A program made the position numbers and the translations under genes. Below the pieces are notes generated by a model that saw only the letters and a list, made by a program, of their open reading frames with translations, was not told the origin of the DNA and made no database searches. From positions 2,069,001-2,133,000 of the forward strand of contig NZ_CP071448.1 in assembly GCF_017352115.1 (NCBI RefSeq): DNA of 64,000 nt. Direction: 5' to 3'. This document shows positions 16,808-25,319 of this stretch, piece after piece (position 1 is the first letter of the stretch; each line of letters starts with the position of its first letter). This stretch comes from Flavobacterium endoglycinae. Lineage in GTDB: Bacteria; Bacteroidota; Bacteroidia; Flavobacteriales; Flavobacteriaceae.

Positions 16808-17748
16808 TCTGTTGCTTTAGTTTTAAAATTCAGTACAAAATAACTTCCTAAAACTACTGGAAGAACTACATTTAAAAACCACATTAAAGTGCTGATGAAA
16901 ATAACAATCCATTCGTTTACGCCCAAAATTCCGAAGAAATAAATAGCTACACTTCCTTTTACGGCAAAATCCAAAAATTGAAATGTAGGTAGTGAAGAAG
17001 CTAAAAAATAAACCGATGTAATCGCTGCCATTAAAGTTAAATAAGGCAAATCGACATCAAAACCCAAGAATAAAAAATAATATTGATGTGAAAAAACCAA
17101 ATAACGGCAGATTCCCAAAAAGATGTTTTTTTGATGAACTGATTTTGGAATTTCGTTGATCTTATGAATCAGTTTTTCAATCGAATATCCTTTGACTTTT
17201 ATCTTTTTAATGAAGAATAAAATAATCACAAGCAATACAAATCCACCAAATAGAATTAAAACTGTTTTAGTTGTGATTACATTAAATTGTGCATTGAAAT
17301 ACAGCAGTCCAAAAATCCCAAAAATGATCGTTAAAATCATCTGGATTCCGTTGCAGATTAAATTTAAGAAAACAACTTTTTTGGCTTCAGATTTTGGATA
17401 ATACAATGCTTTTCCGGCATACTCTCCTACTCCATTTGGTGTGAAAATCCCAGCTGTTAAAGCGGCTAAAACCTGTTTTGTAGATTCGTAAACAGATATT
17501 TTATGAATAACCTGAGCCAGATTCTGCCATTTCAAAATCTCGAAATAACGGTTCAAAACACTCAAAAGCAAAATAAATCCAATTCCTAAAACGGACTGAT
17601 TTTTTTGAAACAAAACAATAAACTTCTGCCAGTCTAATTTGTCGTTGTTAGCCAGCTGATTATAAATAAAATAAAATGCACCGCCAACAATTAAAAGTTT
17701 GGCCAGAAGAACTAGGAATTGCTTAGCTTTGTGAGGAATTGAAATCAT
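16804..17748 (-). CDS. Flippase-like lysylphosphatidylglycerol synthase TM-region protein
   Basis: A 314-residue polytopic membrane protein with about eight helices, of the UPF0104/AglD type. Family landmarks are the GVGEYAGKALYY segment (about residues 108-119) and LPTFQFLDFAVKGSVAIYFF in the C-terminal half. No aminoacyltransferase domain is present, so it is the membrane half only. The start at 17748 opens directly into a membrane-protein N terminus; the frame extends to 17991 but overlaps the divergent ruvC gene. Paired with the GT2 gene, it probably takes part in moving or building a lipid-linked glycan. Confidence 0.82.
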   Translation of the reverse strand: MISIPHKAKQFLVLLAKLLIVGGAFYFIYNQLANNDKLDWQKFIVLFQKNQSVLGIGFILLLSVLNRYFEILKWQNLAQVIHKISVYESTKQVLAALTAGIFTPNGVGEYAGKALYYPKSEAKKVVFLNLICNGIQMILTIIFGIFGLLYFNAQFNVITTKTVLILFGGFVLLVIILFFIKKIKVKGYSIEKLIHKINEIPKSVHQKNIFLGICRYLVFSHQYYFLFLGFDVDLPYLTLMAAITSVYFLASSLPTFQFLDFAVKGSVAIYFFGILGVNEWIVIFISTLMWFLNVVLPVVLGSYFVLNFKTKATE

Positions 17749-17860
17749 GCCGCAAAAGTAATTGAATTTGATAATGTGGCAATTAAAATGTGCCAATTTG
17801 AAAATTAGAAAATGAGTTAATTTTCTACACTTGAAACAAAAACTTGAAACAAAAACTCTC

Positions 17861-18415
17861 TTGACACAAGAACGCATCATATTAGGTATTGACCCTGGAA
17901 CCACTATTATGGGTTTCGGATTGATTAAAGTAATCAATAAAAAAATGGAATTTCTGCAATTGAACGAATTGCAGCTTTCCAAATACGACAATCATTACCA
18001 AAAACTAAGAATCATTTTTGAAAGAACGATCGAACTTATCGAGACGCATTGTCCTGACGAAATCGCAATTGAAGCGCCTTTCTTTGGTAAAAACGTTCAA
18101 TCGATGCTGAAATTAGGCCGTGCGCAAGGTGTTGCCATGGCAGCGGGACTTTCAAGAGGTATTCCGATTACAGAATATGAACCGAAAAAGATTAAAATGG
18201 CCATTACTGGAAACGGAAATGCCAGCAAAGAACAAGTGGCCAAAATGCTACAGCAACTTTTAGGTTTAAAAGAATTACCTAAAAATCTCGATTCAACAGA
18301 TGGTTTGGCGGCAGCGGTTTGCCATCATTTCAATTCAGGAAAAGTTGTGGCAGGAAAGAGCTATTCGGGTTGGGATGCTTTTGTGAAACAAAACGAAGAT
18401 CGAGTGAAAAAATAA
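17861..18415 (+). CDS. ruvC: Holliday junction resolvase RuvC
   Basis: A 184-residue endonuclease that cuts Holliday junctions. Conserved are ILGIDPGTT (first catalytic Asp), EAPFFGKNVQSMLKLGRAQG (catalytic Glu and the RuvC signature), and DSTDGLAAAVCHH with the last two acidic residues. The family usually begins a few residues before the ILGIDPG strand, and the best start there is the TTG at 17861; another TTG lies at 17831. No ATG is available, so the start is uncertain. Confidence 0.92.
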   Translation: MTQERIILGIDPGTTIMGFGLIKVINKKMEFLQLNELQLSKYDNHYQKLRIIFERTIELIETHCPDEIAIEAPFFGKNVQSMLKLGRAQGVAMAAGLSRGIPITEYEPKKIKMAITGNGNASKEQVAKMLQQLLGLKELPKNLDSTDGLAAAVCHHFNSGKVVAGKSYSGWDAFVKQNEDRVKK

Positions 18416-18429
18416 TGTGTCAATGAGAA

Positions 18430-18486
18430 AATTTGATAATTAGATAATTCTATAGACAACGAAAAAAATTATCTAATTATCAAATT
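18430..18486. repeat. Perfect 20-bp inverted repeat after ruvC
   Basis: AATTTGATAATTAGATAATT (18430-18449) pairs perfectly with 18467-18486 across a 17-base loop; the flanks TGTGTCAAT and ATTGACACA extend the symmetry with a small offset. It lies in the ruvC-hemW spacer. It could stop transcription or be a dispersed AT-rich palindrome; there is no U-tract. Confidence 0.65.
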
Positions 18487-18524
18487 GACACATTTTCTAA
18501 TTGACTAAATTATCTAATTAAAAA

Positions 18525-19664
18525 ATGTCGGGTATCTACATTCACATACCATTCTGCAAGCAGGCTTGTCATTACTGCGACTTTCATTTTTCGACTTCGA
18601 TGAAAAAGAAATACGATATGGTTTTGGCTTTGGCTAAAGAAATCGGTATGCGTAAACCCTTCGACTCCGCTCAGGATGACAATATCATCGAAACAATATA
18701 TTTTGGCGGCGGAACACCTTCGGTTTTAAGTAACGAGGAAATTAACTTTCTGATTTCTGAAGTTTATAAAAATTACAAAGTCATTGAAAATCCTGAAATT
18801 ACGTTGGAAGCCAATCCAGATGATTTGTCTGCAGAGCGAATCTTAGAATTATCCAAAAGTCCGATAAATCGTTTAAGCATTGGAATTCAGTCTTTTTATG
18901 AAGAGGATTTGAAGATGATGAACCGCGCTCATAATTCGGCGGAAGCTAAAAAATGTCTGGAAGAAGCAACAAAATACTTCGATAATATTTCATTGGACTT
19001 GATTTACGGAATTCCAGGAATGAGCGACGAAATGTGGAGACAGAATATTCAAACCGCTCTAAATTACGGAATTCCGCATATTTCAAGTTATGCTTTGACG
19101 GTTGAACCAAAAACGGCTTTAAGCAAATTAATCCAAACTGGTAAAATTGCTGAACCCCAAGATGAAGTTGCTTCGAACCATTTTATGATTTTGGTTGAAA
19201 TACTTCAAAACAACGGTTTTATTCATTACGAATTGTCGAATTTTGGAAAAGAGAATTATTTTTCTAAAAATAATTCGGCGTACTGGCTGGGTAAAAAATA
19301 CATCGGAATTGGTCCTTCGGCTCACAGTTATGATGGTGAAAAAAGAGGCTGGAATATTGCTAATAATTCGCTTTATATAAAAGCAATTCAAAACAATGAA
19401 CTTCCTATTGAAACGGAAATCTTGACTATTTCTGATCGTTATAATGAATATATAATGACGGGATTACGAACGATTTGGGGCGTTTCTTTGGAAAGAATCG
19501 AAAAGGAATTTGGTTTGGAATATCTGAATTATCTAAAAAAGCAATCTCAAAAGTTTTTAAATGATGATCTGCTTTCAATTGAAAACAACATCTTAAAACC
19601 AACTCCAAAAGGAAAATTTTTAACGGATGGAATTGCAAGTGATTTGTTTTATTTAGATTTGTAA
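18525..19664 (+). CDS. hemW: Radical SAM heme chaperone HemW
   Basis: A 379-residue radical SAM protein related to HemN. The cluster motif CKQACHYCDF (residues 10-19; C-x3-C-x2-C) binds the 4Fe-4S cluster, followed by YFGGGTPSVL and the SAM-contact region LTLEANPDD-like. The lack of the extra N-terminal region of HemN supports HemW. Residues 45-53 (PFDSAQDDN) are encoded by the dispersed 23-bp repeat at 18659-18681, inserted just before the IETIYFGGGTPS strand; the frame is kept. The gene is complete. Confidence 0.9.
   Translation: MSGIYIHIPFCKQACHYCDFHFSTSMKKKYDMVLALAKEIGMRKPFDSAQDDNIIETIYFGGGTPSVLSNEEINFLISEVYKNYKVIENPEITLEANPDDLSAERILELSKSPINRLSIGIQSFYEEDLKMMNRAHNSAEAKKCLEEATKYFDNISLDLIYGIPGMSDEMWRQNIQTALNYGIPHISSYALTVEPKTALSKLIQTGKIAEPQDEVASNHFMILVEILQNNGFIHYELSNFGKENYFSKNNSAYWLGKKYIGIGPSAHSYDGEKRGWNIANNSLYIKAIQNNELPIETEILTISDRYNEYIMTGLRTIWGVSLERIEKEFGLEYLNYLKKQSQKFLNDDLLSIENNILKPTPKGKFLTDGIASDLFYLDL
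18659..18681 (+). repeat. Dispersed 23-bp repeat inside hemW
   Basis: CTTCGACTCCGCTCAG followed by GATGACA. It is read as FDSAQDD, that is in a different frame from the copies in mvaD and the cyclase gene. Confidence 0.85.
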
Positions 19665-19679
19665 TAAAAGGTTTCTTTC

Positions 19680-20644
19680 ATGAAAATTACAATTTTAGAC
19701 GATTATCAAAATGCTGTTGAAAAACTTGAATCTTTCAAAATTCTAAACGGACAGGGTGTTCAAGTTTTAAATTATACAGAAAAGACAATTCAAAATTAGC
19801 TGCTCTTTTAAAAGATTCTGAAATTATCGTTTTAATTCGAGAAAGAACGCAAATCACTGACGATTTACTTTCTAAATTGCCAAATCTAAAACTGATAAGT
19901 CAGACAGGCAAAAAATCAAACCATTTAGATATTGACGCTTGTACAAAACACAAAGTTGCTGTTGCAGAAGGAATTGGTTCTCCAATTGCTCCATCAGAAT
20001 TGGCTTGGGCATTGATTATGAATACTGTTCGTAAAATTCCGCAAGCAATTGAGGGAATGAAACAAGGAAAATGGCAAGTTAATATTGGTTCCACTATTAA
20101 AGGAAAAACAATCGGCATTTGGGGCTACGGAAAAATTGGCCAGCAAATTGCAAAATATGCTGCTGTTTTTGGTGCCGATGTTTTAGTTTGGGGAAGTGAA
20201 AGTTCTAGAGAAAAAGCTGTTGCAGATGGTTTTCAAAAAGCAGATTCTAAGGAGTCTTTTTTCTCAGAAAGCGATGTCATTACTTTACATTTACGTTTAA
20301 ACGAAAGCACATTTGAAATCGTTAAAAAAACAGATTTAGCATTAATGAAATCAACTGCTGCTTTAATCAATACAGCAAGAGCAGAGTTAATTGAACATGG
20401 AGCATTAATTGCAAGCCTAAAAGAAGGAAAACCTGGGTTTGCAGGTTTAGATGTCTATGAAGATGAACCTGTTTACAATACAAATTTTGAATTATTACAA
20501 ATGTCAAATGTAGTTTGTACACCGCATATTGGTTACGTAGAAGAAAATAGCTATGAGTTGTATTTCGAAAAAGCTTTTGAAAATGTAATTAATTATATCA
20601 ATAACAATCCAACTAATATTGCAAACCCAGAAGTATTAGTTTAG
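19680..20644 (+). pseudogene. D-2-hydroxyacid dehydrogenase, frameshifted
   Basis: The gene starts at 19680 (MKITILDDYQNAVEKL) and would stop at TAG 19797-19799, but the protein continues in another frame from about 19784 to 20644. Restoring one A in the run at 19780-19783 gives an unbroken 321-residue protein. The NAD-binding motif GIWGYGKIGQQIA, catalytic RAELIEHGAL and CTPHIGYVEENSYE are all intact in the second part. The family oxidises 2-hydroxyacids (phosphoglycerate-dehydrogenase-like). The lesion is a single-base loss in a homopolymer, so either the gene is newly broken or the base was lost in sequencing. Confidence 0.88.
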
Positions 20645-20663
20645 ATGAAATAAATTAAGTAAT

Positions 20664-21488
20664 ATGATTGCTAAAATCAATAACTTTGAAATAGATTTAT
20701 CAAAACCCATTGATATCTCGATTCCTTTAACCAATACAGATGAAAATCCGATTGCTTGGTATATTGAAAAACCTTCAATTGAACCTGTTGTTTTTGGCGA
20801 TTGGATTGGGAAAGTTTCGGAAGGAAAATCATCTACAAATTTCAATAATATTTTCTTTAACCCGCACGGACATGGTACGCATACGGAATGTTTGGGGCAT
20901 ATTACGAATGGTTTTTACAGCATCAATCAATCGCTGAAACAGTTTTTCTTTACTGCAAAATTGATTACGGTTGAACCTGAAAAAATTGGTGATGATTTTG
21001 TGATTACGAAGAAATGCATTTCGACTTCACTCAATGTGACATCAATGGAAAGCACTTCGGCTTCGCTTAGTGTTACAAATGCTTCGACTCCGCTCAGCAA
21101 GACAGAGGCAATAATTATTAAAACACTTCCAAATGAGTTGGACAAAAAATCAAGAAAATATTCGAATACAAATCCGCCGTATTTGGCTGAAGAGGCCGCA
21201 ATTTTCATCCGCGAAAGCGAAATTCAGCATTTATTGATTGATTTGCCAAGTGTTGATAAAGAACATGACGAAGGAAAATTATTGGCTCATAAAGCATTTT
21301 GGAATGTAAAAGACACTGTAAATCTCAATCAAGACGCACGATTACATGCAACAATCACAGAAATGATTTATGTTCCTGACGAAATTGAAGATGGAAATTA
21401 TATACTAAATCTTCAAATCGCTTCGTTTGAAAATGATGCTAGTCCGAGTAAACCAATATTATATAAAATTGCAGATTTTAGATTTTAG
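20664..21488 (+). CDS. Cyclase family protein (kynurenine-formamidase-like)
   Basis: A 274-residue protein of the cyclase/KynB-like metal hydrolase family. The metal-binding motif HGHGTHTECLGH is near residue 70, and LLIDLPSVDKEHDEG with a later H-K-A-F-W segment follows. Unlike relatives, residues about 119-147 consist of three degenerate copies of an eight-residue unit (ISTSLNVT, TSASLSVT, ASTPLSKT), encoded by three copies of the dispersed 23-bp repeat. The insertion keeps the frame and lies between the two metal-site halves. The substrate is unknown. Confidence 0.82.
   Translation: MIAKINNFEIDLSKPIDISIPLTNTDENPIAWYIEKPSIEPVVFGDWIGKVSEGKSSTNFNNIFFNPHGHGTHTECLGHITNGFYSINQSLKQFFFTAKLITVEPEKIGDDFVITKKCISTSLNVTSMESTSASLSVTNASTPLSKTEAIIIKTLPNELDKKSRKYSNTNPPYLAEEAAIFIRESEIQHLLIDLPSVDKEHDEGKLLAHKAFWNVKDTVNLNQDARLHATITEMIYVPDEIEDGNYILNLQIASFENDASPSKPILYKIADFRF
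21019..21104 (+). repeat. Three copies of the 23-bp repeat inside the cyclase gene
   Basis: Copies at 21019-21041, 21055-21077 and 21082-21104. The third begins with an exact CTTCGACTCCGCTCAG; the first two carry several changes. All three are read in the same frame as the mvaD copy. Confidence 0.82.
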
Positions 21489-21537
21489 ATTCTGCTTCTA
21501 CAAAATCTAAAATCTGAACTCTAAAATCTAAATTAAA

Positions 21538-21939
21538 ATGATCACCGTTTCTACAGATAAAACAAAACTCGATGTTCCGTTTATACAAAACTTTTTAAAA
21601 GACATTTATTGGGCGGCGGGACGAACAATGGAAGAAGTGCAACGTACAATTGATGCTTCGGTTTGTTTTGGAATTTACTTAGACGCAAAACAAGTCGGTT
21701 TTGCACGAGTCATAACTGATTATGTGGTTTTTGCTTATGTAATGGATGTTTTTATTATAGAAGAACACCGCGGAAAAGGATTTTCATCTATTTTAATCGA
21801 AACGATGATGAACGATCCTCAATTACAAGAAGTCAAAATCTGGCGATTGGCAACCACAGACGCTCACTTTTTATACGAAAAATTCGGATTTACAAAACTA
21901 AATCATCCTGAAAAGATGATGGAAAAAATAGTCAAATGA
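21538..21939 (+). CDS. GNAT family N-acetyltransferase
   Basis: A 133-residue single-domain acetyltransferase. The acetyl-CoA-binding motif A reads VMDVFIIEEHRGKGFSSIL (about residues 64-82, with the R-G-K-G loop), followed by motif B with FLYEKFGFTKL. The acceptor substrate is unknown. The stop codon overlaps the start of the next gene by 4 bases (ATGA), so translation is coupled. Confidence 0.88.
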   Translation: MITVSTDKTKLDVPFIQNFLKDIYWAAGRTMEEVQRTIDASVCFGIYLDAKQVGFARVITDYVVFAYVMDVFIIEEHRGKGFSSILIETMMNDPQLQEVKIWRLATTDAHFLYEKFGFTKLNHPEKMMEKIVK

Positions 21940-22286
21940 AAACAGTTTTAAAACTCGAAGAAGCTGCTTTGTTTATTCTCGGCATCTTTTTATTCAACCG
22001 TTTAAATTATGAGTGGTGGTGGTTTCTGGCTTTAATTTTAGCTCCCGATTTATCGATGATTGGTTATGCATTTGGAAACAAAGCTGGAGCATTTCTTTAT
22101 AATGTCTTTCATCACAAAGGAATTGCACTTTTAATTTATGCTGTCGGATGTTATTTAAATATTGAAATGGTGCAGTTAGCCGGAATTATTTTATTTTCAC
22201 ATGCTGCAATGGATCGTATTTTTGGTTATGGTCTGAAATATAAAAAAGGTTTTAAATACACGCATTTAGGTGAAATTGGCAAATAA
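21936..22286 (+). CDS. DUF4260 family membrane protein
   Basis: A 116-residue protein with three to four membrane helices and the DUF4260 pattern: LEEAALFILGIFLF, WWWFLALILAPDLSMIGY, and an HAAMDRIFGYGLKY C-terminal segment. No function is known for the family. It is translationally coupled to the acetyltransferase gene, and its stop lies two bases before the next gene. Confidence 0.8.
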   Translation: MKTVLKLEEAALFILGIFLFNRLNYEWWWFLALILAPDLSMIGYAFGNKAGAFLYNVFHHKGIALLIYAVGCYLNIEMVQLAGIILFSHAAMDRIFGYGLKYKKGFKYTHLGEIGK

Positions 22287-22288
22287 AA

Positions 22289-22669
22289 ATGATTAACGAG
22301 ATAAGAGATAGTATTTTATTCATTAACCCTGATAATAATAACGAGTCAATTATTTTTAATCTAAAGTCTTGGATTAGAATAATAGAGGCAATTATTGAGA
22401 AATATGCTAACAAAACATATGAGGAATCAAGAAATATGGTACTTTCTTCTTCTCTTATAAAAAATTTAGACTTAAAAAATTATCATGATCTAACTTTTTA
22501 TAGTCATGAAACTGAATATCACTGGGCAATGATGATTGCCTATGGTAATTTATATTGGAAAAAAGGGATTAATAGTGATGAACCTGAAGATTTTTCTGAA
22601 TGGGAAAATAAATTTAGGAAAGATCATAATTTAGCCGAAGAAAGCTTCGTATTTAATGAATTACATTAA
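22289..22669 (+). CDS. Hypothetical protein
   Basis: A 126-residue, acidic, soluble protein that I do not recognise. It has an N-terminal Ile/Asn-rich strand-helix region, a central His/Tyr/Trp-containing stretch (YSHETEYHWAMMIAYGNLYW, about residues 68-87) and an acidic tail. No signal peptide or membrane helix. It starts 2 bases after the DUF4260 stop, so it is probably part of the same transcript. Its base use is more AT-rich than its neighbours. Confidence 0.65.
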   Translation: MINEIRDSILFINPDNNNESIIFNLKSWIRIIEAIIEKYANKTYEESRNMVLSSSLIKNLDLKNYHDLTFYSHETEYHWAMMIAYGNLYWKKGINSDEPEDFSEWENKFRKDHNLAEESFVFNELH

Positions 22670-22680
22670 AACAAACAATT

Positions 22681-23049
22681 ATGAATTTAGAAACGTTTTA
22701 CGAATATTGTCTTTCTAAAAAAGGAGTGAGTGAACATTTTCCTTTTGATGAAGATACTTTGGTTTTTAAAGTAGGCGGAAAAATGTTTGCTTTGTCTTCT
22801 CTTTCTCAATGGGAAAAAAATGAACAATCGGTGAATTTAAAATGTGATCCAGACCGCGCACAAGAACTTAGAGCTGAATATGATGAAATACAACCCGGTT
22901 TTCACATGAGTAAAGTGCATTGGAATACGGTGGCTTTAAACGGAAATTTAGCTGATAAATTCGTAAAAGAACTTATCGACCATTCATATGAATTGGTTTT
23001 CAAAAGTTTGACAAAGAAAATTCAGAATGAAATTGTTGACCTGCGGTAA
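22681..23049 (+). CDS. MmcQ/YjbR family DNA-binding protein
   Basis: A 122-residue protein of the MmcQ/YjbR (CyaY-like fold) family. Landmarks are the N-terminal EYCLSKKGVSEHFPF, the KVGGKMFALSSL strand pair, and HWNTVALNG near residue 80. Family members bind DNA non-specifically or have no known partner. It ends the short run of small genes starting at the acetyltransferase. Confidence 0.85.
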   Translation: MNLETFYEYCLSKKGVSEHFPFDEDTLVFKVGGKMFALSSLSQWEKNEQSVNLKCDPDRAQELRAEYDEIQPGFHMSKVHWNTVALNGNLADKFVKELIDHSYELVFKSLTKKIQNEIVDLR

Positions 23050-23160
23050 AATTTTTTTACCGAACAGGCGAAGCAATTAGAAAATTAGGCATTACATTTG
23101 TAGCGTCAGTAAAAAAAACTTAGCAGCTCAGCAGCTATGAAACTTAGCAACTTATAAGCA

Positions 23161-23861
23161 ATGAAAGAACAATTTAAAAAATTTCTGAACGAAGAACAAG
23201 ACCCAAAAGCGATTGAAAAAATCACTTCGAAACTTAACGATTTATTGATGAGAGGCGAAGAAGTTGGATACATTGCAGTACAAAAAAAACCTGCAATTAC
23301 TGTTTTTCCTGATAGTATTGTATTAACAAACAAGCGTATCATTATCTGCAAGCCTAAAAATTTAGGTCTTTCTATGGATTTTACAGATTATGCATGGGAT
23401 GATATTGCGAGTACTTTTGTAAAAGAAAACATTTTAGGTTCTGAATTTTCATTTGGTACAAAAACTGACTTAGCGGTTTCTATTGATTATATTCCGAAAA
23501 TTCAGGCTAGAAAAATTTATACGTATGCTAAAGAGCAATTGGATTTATTAAAAAATCCTGCTTCAACAGCAGCACCAATACAAGAAATTGTTGAAGAAGC
23601 TGAACCAGAAATTGAAGACGAAATCGAAGAAGTAGAAACAGAAGAAGTAACCAGTTTGCTGAAATTTTACCTGCAGCTCCTGTTGTTACCGAAACTTACG
23701 AACCGCTTCCGACTCAACCAGCTGGAGAACGCAAATTAAGCGATTTAACTAAAGAAGAGCTTTTCGATAAATTACAGAACTACAAAAAACTTCTTGATAA
23801 TGGTTTAATCATGCAAGGAGAATATGATGCTTACAAAAAAGAGATCTTGAGCTACATGTAA
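23161..23861 (+). pseudogene. PH-like/SHOCT-like domain protein, frameshifted
   Basis: The first frame gives 160-odd sensible residues (a PH-like domain with SIVLTNKRIIICKPKNLGL, about 45-75, then an acidic linker) and then Leu-rich out-of-frame sequence stopping at 23739. From about 23655 another frame continues the acidic/Pro-rich linker (FAEILPAAPVV) and ends with a short SHOCT-like domain (LDNGLIMQGEYDAYKKEIL) stopping at 23861. One missing C near 23650-23652 explains the break; restored length is 233 residues. The protein would be cytoplasmic and may oligomerise through its C-terminal motif. Confidence 0.8.
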
Positions 23862-23892
23862 GTCGAAAGTCTTAAAGTTTTTGACTTTGTCT

Positions 23893-23938
23893 AAAATAAA
23901 AAGTCCGAAATAGAATTCTATTTCGGACTTTTTATTTT
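23893..23938. terminator. Strong bidirectional terminator
   Basis: AAAAAGTCCGAAATAGAA pairs with TTCTATTTCGGACTTTTT with almost no loop, with A- and T-runs on both sides. It lies between the frameshifted gene and the convergent DUF4407 gene and can serve both. Confidence 0.85.
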
Positions 23939-23978
23939 TCTGTTTTGACTTTATGACTTTAGACTTTCCAACTTTAGA

Positions 23979-25079
23979 CTAAAGCGTAGCTTTCTGCTTA
24001 TCTACAAATTTATGCGATTGTAATTCCAGTAATTCTTTTGCATTTTTACGCTGCAGGTCAAATAATCCTTTGTCTTCTGAAATATCAGCATACACTCTGT
24101 CGTGCATTTCTGCACTTGTTTTCACCAATAAATCACGTTGGTATTTGTTTTGAGCCAAAGTGGCTTTCATAGCTGTTTCGGCTTCTTCTTGTTTGAAATC
24201 GAATTCTCCTTTTGGTGCTAATAATTTGGCAATAATTGGAGATGTTTCGATTGCTAAAAACAACAGCATAATAAAAAATGATGGCAGCCAAGGCAATTTA
24301 TTCAAAGCGTTAATACGCGCCATTAATCCGTCGAAACCTTCAATAATGGGTTGTGTCTGCGAAACTTTTTTGTCTAAATCAGCTTGGAGTTGTTTTCCAG
24401 CTTTTTCTTTTTCGGCGATTTTAGCTTCGTTTGTCGTTTTTAAAGTTTCATATTCTTTAAGCGCTGCATCGTGTTTTTCGCGTTTTTCTTTATAAACCGG
24501 GCCTTTTCCTAATTTCTTAGTTCCAGCAGTTCCTTCGGCTTCGGTAATATAAGTAGAATACAAAGCGTTTACTTCTTTCTCTTTCTTTACAATATCGGCT
24601 TTAAGCGCTGCAATCTCGGCTTTATTTTTATCTAAATCTGTTTTGAAATACGTTCCAATTTGCTTTTTATTGGCCAATTCCATTTCATTTTTCTCTTTTA
24701 ATAAAACAGTATTGATTTCTTTTTCAAAGATTTTAATCTCCAAAGGTTTTGATATTACGATTGCAATAATAATCGCCAAAGCAATTCGCGGAGTCGCCTG
24801 CAGGAATTCATCCATAAAACGATCTCTTTTCTTAATGGTAGAAACAATAAATCGGTCTAGATTAAAGATCAGCAAACTCCATACAAATCCGAAAATCAAA
24901 GCGGGATAAATAGAATCGAAAACCGTAAAAAGCGCATACGCAATGGCTAAGAACGCCATAACAGCTGTAAAAAATACGGTAGCGCCAATACCAACGTATT
25001 TAGTCTGTTCACCTTCTGAACAGTCTTTCAGAATGTCGCGGTCGACTCCTGAACATAGGATAAAAAATTGTTTCAACAT
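23979..25079 (-). CDS. DUF4407 family membrane protein
   Basis: A 366-residue protein matching DUF4407: LKQFFILCSGVDRDILKDC at the N terminus, transmembrane helices at about 30-75 and 90-110, a long charged coiled coil (about 125-250), one more helix (about 258-280), and a helical C-terminal tail. The coiled coil is probably periplasmic and the tail cytoplasmic, or the reverse; topology cannot be fixed by eye. The function is unknown; the layout resembles membrane-bound structural or tethering proteins. Confidence 0.82.
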   Translation of the reverse strand: MLKQFFILCSGVDRDILKDCSEGEQTKYVGIGATVFFTAVMAFLAIAYALFTVFDSIYPALIFGFVWSLLIFNLDRFIVSTIKKRDRFMDEFLQATPRIALAIIIAIVISKPLEIKIFEKEINTVLLKEKNEMELANKKQIGTYFKTDLDKNKAEIAALKADIVKKEKEVNALYSTYITEAEGTAGTKKLGKGPVYKEKREKHDAALKEYETLKTTNEAKIAEKEKAGKQLQADLDKKVSQTQPIIEGFDGLMARINALNKLPWLPSFFIMLLFLAIETSPIIAKLLAPKGEFDFKQEEAETAMKATLAQNKYQRDLLVKTSAEMHDRVYADISEDKGLFDLQRKNAKELLELQSHKFVDKQKATL

Positions 25080-25319
25080 GATTGATGATTTTTGATTGTG
25101 ATTGATACGGCAAATTTAACGCCAAATTTTTAATTATGGCCAATTTATTTTTTTCTTTTTAATTGTGAATCAATTATTTGTCTGCTGAAGTGTTATTTAA
25201 ACATTAATAAATTTCAAATACTGCAAACCAATCATAACACTATGTTAATTTTTTTTCAAGGGTTTAGTAATACAGGGGTCTTAGTTTCGCACCAAATCAA
25301 ATAAAAACTAAACACAACG

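Noticed and set aside
19680..19799. Independent 39-residue peptide gene
   Set aside because: Its sequence is the N terminus of the dehydrogenase; one added base joins it to the rest.
4347..23076. Shared 16-mer CGAACAGGCGAAGCAA at 4347-4362 and 23061-23076 as another dispersed repeat
   Set aside because: A single 16-base match in 64 kb can occur by chance. The first copy is in a variable loop of the flavoprotein, so a link is possible but not supported.
25139..25319. Pho-box-type operator before the receptor-phytase pair
   Set aside because: Some TGTTA-like words occur, but there is no clear direct repeat with fixed spacing, and the -7 candidate TAGTTTCG has a mismatch.
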